A stretch of 64,000 bases of DNA. Source: Diadophis punctatus similis. Its lineage: Eukaryota > Chordata > Lepidosauria > Squamata > Dipsadidae. Position 1 is the stretch's first letter, and each line of letters opens with the position of its first letter. The stretch is from the NCBI GenBank assembly GCA_023053685.1, contig JALIGW010000217.1:62001-126000 (forward strand), in the 5' to 3' direction. Shown one piece after another: positions 59,378 through 64,000 of this stretch. The position numbers were made by a program, and so were the translations under genes. The notes under the pieces were generated by a model. It had not been told where the DNA came from. It saw only the letters and a program-made list of their open reading frames with translations, and ran no database searches.

Positions 59378-62300
59378 GTCAAAAGTCATGTTTTTTGGCT
59401 GTATTGAGTCCTAAGGCGAATGCTGTGTTAGACTACGGGCTAGCTCTTCAGGGTAGGCTCGGAATCGAAAATCAAGCGAGAATTTGGCTTTCCAGCACGT
59501 GGGGAACAGGAATATGTCTTTCTTTTTCATTTCTGAGGTGTTTGTCAAAAGTGATGTTTTTGGGCTGAATTGAATCCTAAGGCGAATGCTGTGTTAGACC
59601 TTGGGCTAGCTCTTCAGGGAAAGGTCGAATCAAAAATCAAGCGAGAATTCGGCTTTCCAGCCCGTGGGGAACAGGAATATGTGTTTCTTTTTCATTTCTG
59701 AGGTGTTTGTCAAAAGTGATGTTTTTGGGCTGAATTGAATCCTAAGGCGAATGCTGTGTTAGACTTTCGGCTAGCTCTTCAGGGTAGGCTCGGAATCGAA
59801 AATCAAGCGAGAATTTGGCTTTCCAGCACGTGGGGAACAGGAATATGTCTTTCTTTTTCATTTCTGAGGTGTTTGTCAAAAGTGATGTTTTTGGGCTGAA
59901 TTGAATCCTAAGGCGAATGCTGTGTTAGACCTTGGGCTAGCTCTTCAGGAAAGGTCGGAATCAAAAATCAAGCGAGAATTCGGCTTTCCAGCCCGTGGGG
60001 AACAGGAATATGTGTTTCTTTTTCATTTCTGAGGTGTTTGTCAAAAGTGATGTTTTTGGGCTGAATTGAATCCTAAGGCGAATGCTGTGTTAGACTTTGG
60101 GCTAGCTCTTCAGGGTAGGCTCGGAATCGAAAATGAAGCGAGAATTCAGCTTTCCAGCATGTGGGGAACAGGAATATGTGTTTCTTTTTCATTTCTGAGG
60201 TGTTTGTCAAAAGTGATGTTTTTGGACAATTGAATCCTAAGGCGAATGCTGTGTTAGACCTTGGGCTAGCTCTTCAGGGAAAGGTCGAATCAAAAATCAA
60301 GCGAGAATTCGGCTTTCCAGCCCGTGGGGAACAGGAATATGTGTTTCTTTTTCATTTCTGAGGTGTTTGTCAAAAGTGATGTTTTTGGGCTGAATTGAAT
60401 CCTAAGGCGAATGCTGTGTTAGACATTGGGCTAGCTCTTCAGGGTAGGCTCGGAATCAAAATTCAAGCGAGAATTCGGCTTTCCAGCATGTGGGGAACAG
60501 GAATATGTGTTCTTTTTCATTTCTGATGTGTTTGTCAAAAGTGATGTTTTTTGGCTGAATTGAGAACTAAGGCGAATTCCGTGTTAGACATTGGGCTAGC
60601 TCTTCAGGGAAAGGTCGGAATCAAAAATCAAGAGAGAATTCAGCTTTCCAGCCTGTGGGGAACAGGAATATGTGTTTCATTTTCATTTCTGAGGTGTTTG
60701 TCAAAAGTGATGTTTTTGGACTGAATTGAATCCTAAGGCGAATGCTGTGTTAGACTTTGGGCTAGCTCTTCAGGGTAGGCTCGGAATCGAAAATCAAGCG
60801 AGAATTCGGCTTTCCAGCCTGTGGGGAACAGGAATATGTGTTTCATTTTCATTTCTGAGGTGTTTGTCAAAAGTCATGTTTTTTGGCTGTATTGAGTCCT
60901 AAGGCGAATGCTGTGTTAGACTTTGGGCTAGCTCTTCAGGGTAGGCTCGGAATCGAAAATCAAGCGAGAATTCGGCTTTCCAGCCCGTGGGGAACAGGAA
61001 TATGTGTTTCATTTTCATTTCTGAGGTGTTTGTCAAAAGTGATGTTTTTGGGCTGAATTGAATCCTAAGGCGAATGCTGTGTTAGACTTTGGGCTAGCTC
61101 TTCAGGGTAGGCTCGGAATCGAAAATCAAGCGAGAATTTGGTTTTCCAGCACGTGGGGAACAGGAATATGTGTTTCTTTTTCATTTCTGAGGTGTTTGTC
61201 AAAAGTGATGTTTTTGGACTGAATTGAATCCTAAGGCGAATGCTGTGTTAGACTTTCGGCTAGCTCTTCAGGGTAGGCTCGGAATCGAAAATCAAGCGAG
61301 AATTTGGCTTTCCAGCACGTGGGGAACAGGAATATGTCTTTCTTTTTCATTTCTGAGGTGTTTGTCAAAAGTGATGTTTTTGGGCTGAATTGAATCCTAA
61401 GGCGAATGCTGTGTTAGACCTTGGGCTAGTTCTTCAGGGAAAGGTCGGAATCAAAAATCAAGCGAGAATTCGGCTTTCCAGCCCGTGGGGAACAGGAATA
61501 TGTGTTTCTTTTTCATTTCTGAGGTGTTTGTCAAAAGTGATGTTTTTGGGCTGAATTGAGAAATAAGGCGAATGCTGTGTTAGACATTGGGCTAGCTCTT
61601 CAGGGTAGGCTCGGAATCAAAATTCAAGCGAGAATTCGGCTTTCCAGCATGTGGGGAACAGGAATATGTGTTTCTTTTTCATTTCTGATGTGTTTGTCAA
61701 AAGTGATGTTTTTTGGCTGAATTGAGAACTAAGGCGAATTCCGTGTTAGACATTGGGCTAGCTCTTCAGGGAAAGGTCGGAATCAAAAATCAAGAGAGAA
61801 TTCAGCTTTCCAGCCTGTGGGGAACAGGAATATGTGTTTCATTTTCATTTCTGAGGTGTTTGTCAAAAGTGATGTTTTTGGACTGAATTGAATCCTAAGG
61901 CGAATGCTGTGTTAGACTTTGGGCTAGCTCTTCAGGGTAGGCTCGGAATCGAAAATCAAGCGAGAATTCGGCTTTCCAGCCTGTGGGGAACAGGAATATG
62001 TGTTTCATTTTCATTTCTGAGGTGTTTGTCAAAAGTCATGTTTTTTGGCTGTATTGAGTCCTAAGGCGAATGCTGTGTTAGACTATGGGCTAGCTCTTCA
62101 GGGTAGGCTCGGAATCGAAAATCAAGCGAGAATTTGGCTTTCCAGCACGTGGGGAACAGGAATATGTCTTTCTTTTTCATTTCTGAGGTGTTTGTCAAAA
62201 GTGATGTTTTTGGGCTGAATTGAATCCTAAGGCGAATGCTGTGTTAGACCTTGGGCTAGCTCTTCCGGGAAAGGTCGAATCAAAAATCAAGCGAGAATTC

Positions 62301-63514
62301 GGCTTTCCAGCCCGTGGGGAACAGGAATATGTGTTTCTTTTTCATTTCTGAGGTGTTTGTCAAAAGTGATGTTTTTGGGCTGAATTGAATCCTAAGGCGA
62401 ATGCTGTGTTAGACTTTCGGCTAGCTCTTCAGGGTAGGCTCGGAATCGAAAATCAAGCGAGAATTTGGCTTTCCAGCACGTGGGGAACAGGAATATGTCT
62501 TTCTTTTTCATTTCTGAGGTGTTTGTCAAAAGTGATGTTTTTGGGCTGAATTGAATCCTAAGGCGAATGCTGTGTTAGACCTTGGGCTAGCTCTTCAGGG
62601 AAAGGTCGGAATCAGAAATCAAGCGAGAATTCGGCTTTCCAGCCCGTGGTGAACAGGAATATGTGTTTCTTTTTCATTTCTGAGGTGTTTGTCAAAAGTG
62701 ATGTTTTTGGGCTGAATTGAGAAATAAGGCGAATGCTGTGTTAGACCTTGGGCTAGCTCTTCAGGGTAGGCTCGGAATCAAAATTCAAGCGAGAATTCGG
62801 CTTTCCAGCATGTGGGGAACAGGAATATGTGTTTCTTTTTCATTTCTGATGTGTTTGTCAAAAGTGATGTTTTTTGGCTGTATTGAATCCTAAGGCGAAT
62901 GCTGTGTTAGACATTGGGCTAGCTCTTTAGGGTAAGCTCGGAATCGAAAATCAAGCGAGAATTTGGCTTTCCAGCACGTGGGGAACAGGAATATTTCTTT
63001 CTTTTTCATTTCTGAGGTGTTTGTCAAAAGTGATGTTTTTGGGCTGAATTGAGAAATAAGGCGAATGCTGTGTTAGACCTTGGGCTAGCTCTTCAGGGTA
63101 GGCTCGGAATCAAAATTCAAGCGAGAATTCGGCTTTCCAGCCCGTGGGGAACAGGAATATGTGTTTCTTTTTTATTTCTGAGGTGTTTGTCAAAAGTCAT
63201 GTTTTTTGGCTGTATTGAGTCCTAAGGCGAATGCTGTGTTAGACTTTGGGCTAGCTCTTCAGGGTAGGCTCGGAATCAAAATTCAAGCGAGAATTCGGCT
63301 TTCCAGCCCGTGGGGAACAGGAATATGTGTTTCTTTTTCATTTCTGAGGTGTTTGTCAAAAGTGATGTTTTTGGGCTGAATTGAATCCTAAGGCGAATGC
63401 TGTGTTAGACTTTGGGCTAGCTCTTCAGGGTAGGCTCGGAATCGAAAATGAAGCGAGAATTCAGCTTTCCAGCATGTGGGGAACAGGAATATGTGTTTCT
63501 TTTTCATTTCTGAG
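59378..63514 (+). repeat. ~4,138-bp HOR (25 monomers), copy 2
   Basis: Tandem copy of 55,240-59,377: gactac at 59,431 for gactat, right-domain markers at 60,632 and 61,794, gctcttccggg at 62,259, taagctcgg cassette from 62,875. One unit at about 61,005 reads tttcattttc where copy 1 reads tttctttttc. Confidence 0.87.
62875..63369 (+). repeat. taagctcgg cassette, copy 4
   Basis: Counterpart of 58,737-59,229 within the second ~4,138-bp HOR, with the same preceding gatgtg unit. Confidence 0.78.
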
Positions 63515-64000
63515 GTGTTTGTCAAAAGTGATGTTTTTGGACAATTGAATCCTAAGGCGAATGCTGTGTTAGACTTTGGGCTAGCTCTTCAGGGTAGGCT
63601 CGGAATCGAAAATCAAGCGAGAATTTGGCTTTCCAGCACGTGGGGAACAGGAATATGTCTTTCTTTTTCATTTCTGAGGTGTTTGTCAAAAGTGATGTTT
63701 TTGGGCTGAATTGAATCCTAAGGCGAATGCTGTGTTAGACCTTGGGCTAGCTCTTCAGGGAAAGGTCGGAATGAAAAATCAAGCGAGAATTCGGCTTTCC
63801 AGCCCGTGGGGAACAGGAATATGTGTTTCTTTTTCATTTCTGAGGTGTTTGTCAAAAGTGATGTTTTTGGGCTGAATTGAATCCTAAGGCGAATGCTGTG
63901 TTAGACTTTGGGCTAGCTCTTCAGGGTAGGCTCGGAATCGAAAATCAAGCGAGAATTTGGTTTTCCAGCACGTGGGGAACAGGAATATGTGTTTCTTTTT
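63515..64000 (+). repeat. Start of a further right-domain HOR copy
   Basis: After a gacaattg unit (63,540) the order resumes as at 59,423 onward, with the cacgtgg/tctttctttttc unit and the gacc/gggaaagg unit. It departs at about 63,900 (gactttggg for gactttcgg). The array runs off the window at a partial monomer starting at 63,980. Confidence 0.75.

Larger units (their letters stand above)
1..64000 (+). repeat. 166-bp satellite DNA array (whole window)
   Basis: A unit of 166 bp beginning caggaatatg repeats from base 1 to a partial unit starting at 63,980, giving about 386 monomers, all on one strand. The unit is about 45% GC. Nearly every copy keeps gtggggaacaggaatat across the unit junction, a second constant stretch around ttctgaggtgtttgtcaaaa, and taaggcgaa. 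Most copies carry an NheI site (gctagc), and many carry an EcoRI site (gaattc). No unique sequence, transposon or inversion interrupts the array. Since 166 is not a multiple of 3, reading frames shift at each unit, so the open frames of 60-121 codons are by-products of the repeat. Length, homogeneity and higher-order structure suggest a centromeric or pericentromeric satellite; that role is inferred, as no centromeric protein data are visible here. Confidence 0.97.

Noticed and set aside
1..64000. CRISPR array
   Set aside because: There is regular spacing but no repeat/spacer division: the whole 166-bp unit is repeated, the period is far longer than CRISPR units, and no cas genes are present.
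1..64000. Primate alpha satellite or a CENP-B box
   Set aside because: The unit length and sequence do not resemble alpha satellite, and the closest stretch (attcggctttccag) lacks the required A and CGGG of the CENP-B box.
1..64000. Firm assignment to Prunus or any other genus
   Set aside because: I recall a 166-bp centromeric unit reported for Prunus, but only the length agrees from memory. A database search with the monomer would decide.
1..64000. Insertion sequence, LTR retrotransposon or telomeric repeats
   Set aside because: No stretch departs from the 166-bp pattern by more than a few bases, and no telomere-type short repeat or terminal repeat was seen.

Overview
The whole 64 kb is one uninterrupted head-to-tail tandem array of a satellite DNA with a 166-bp repeat unit, about 386 monomers, all in the same orientation. 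I find no protein-coding gene, tRNA, rRNA, transposon, CRISPR array or unique-sequence island. This is eukaryotic heterochromatin, most likely centromeric or pericentromeric. A monomer close to nucleosome length, the absence of inversions and the layered higher-order repeats (HORs) are typical of centromeric satellites. The sequence is not primate alpha satellite and shows no CENP-B box. A 166-bp centromeric unit has been reported in Prunus as I recall, but that is a match of period only. Host and chromosome cannot be settled from the sequence alone.

Taking the window start (caggaatatg) as monomer position 1, each unit carries near-invariant stretches (gtggggaacaggaatat across the monomer junction, and ttctgaggtgtttgtcaaaa at about 26-45). 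Between them are variable blocks at about 47-70, 82-130 and 137-160. Combinations of variants define a handful of monomer types: 'gtcatg/gtattgagtcc', 'gaactaagg/attccgtg' (B type, extra EcoRI site), 'gaaataagg', 'ctttcggctag', and a 164-bp type with a 2-bp deletion (gacaattg). Their recurring order builds HORs.

Layout: 1-3.5 kb mixed monomers with an ~865-bp duplication; 3.5-8.6 kb two copies of a 2,484-bp unit; 8.9-11.9 kb two copies of 1,492 bp; 11.7-14.0 kb 2.3 copies of 994 bp; 14.2-15.5 kb two copies of 660 bp; 15.5-18.9 kb mosaic; 18.9-28.7 kb three versions of a ~2-2.6-kb module; 28.8-33.1 kb 2.2 copies of 1,990 bp; 33.7-46.4 kb two copies of a 6,468-bp unit, each holding two copies of a 2.37-kb module (four in all, plus a partial fifth); 46.4-50.0 kb a disordered transition; 50.0-52.7 kb two copies of 1,327 bp; 55.2-63.5 kb two copies of ~4,138 bp.

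There are two HOR domains. A left-domain marker monomer (gttcgg...agtgagaattt) occurs 14 times between 3.3 and 46.6 kb and not after. A right-domain marker (aatcaagagag) occurs 8 times between 50.8 and 61.8 kb and not before. The switch zone also marks a sharp change in single-base indels: almost none to its left, about 25 to its right, at least one of them shared by seven copies and so inherited through duplication. Monomer variation is concentrated at five CpG positions that show both C-to-T and G-to-A products, as expected from methylation and deamination. Copy boundaries below were found by eye and are good to a few tens of bases.
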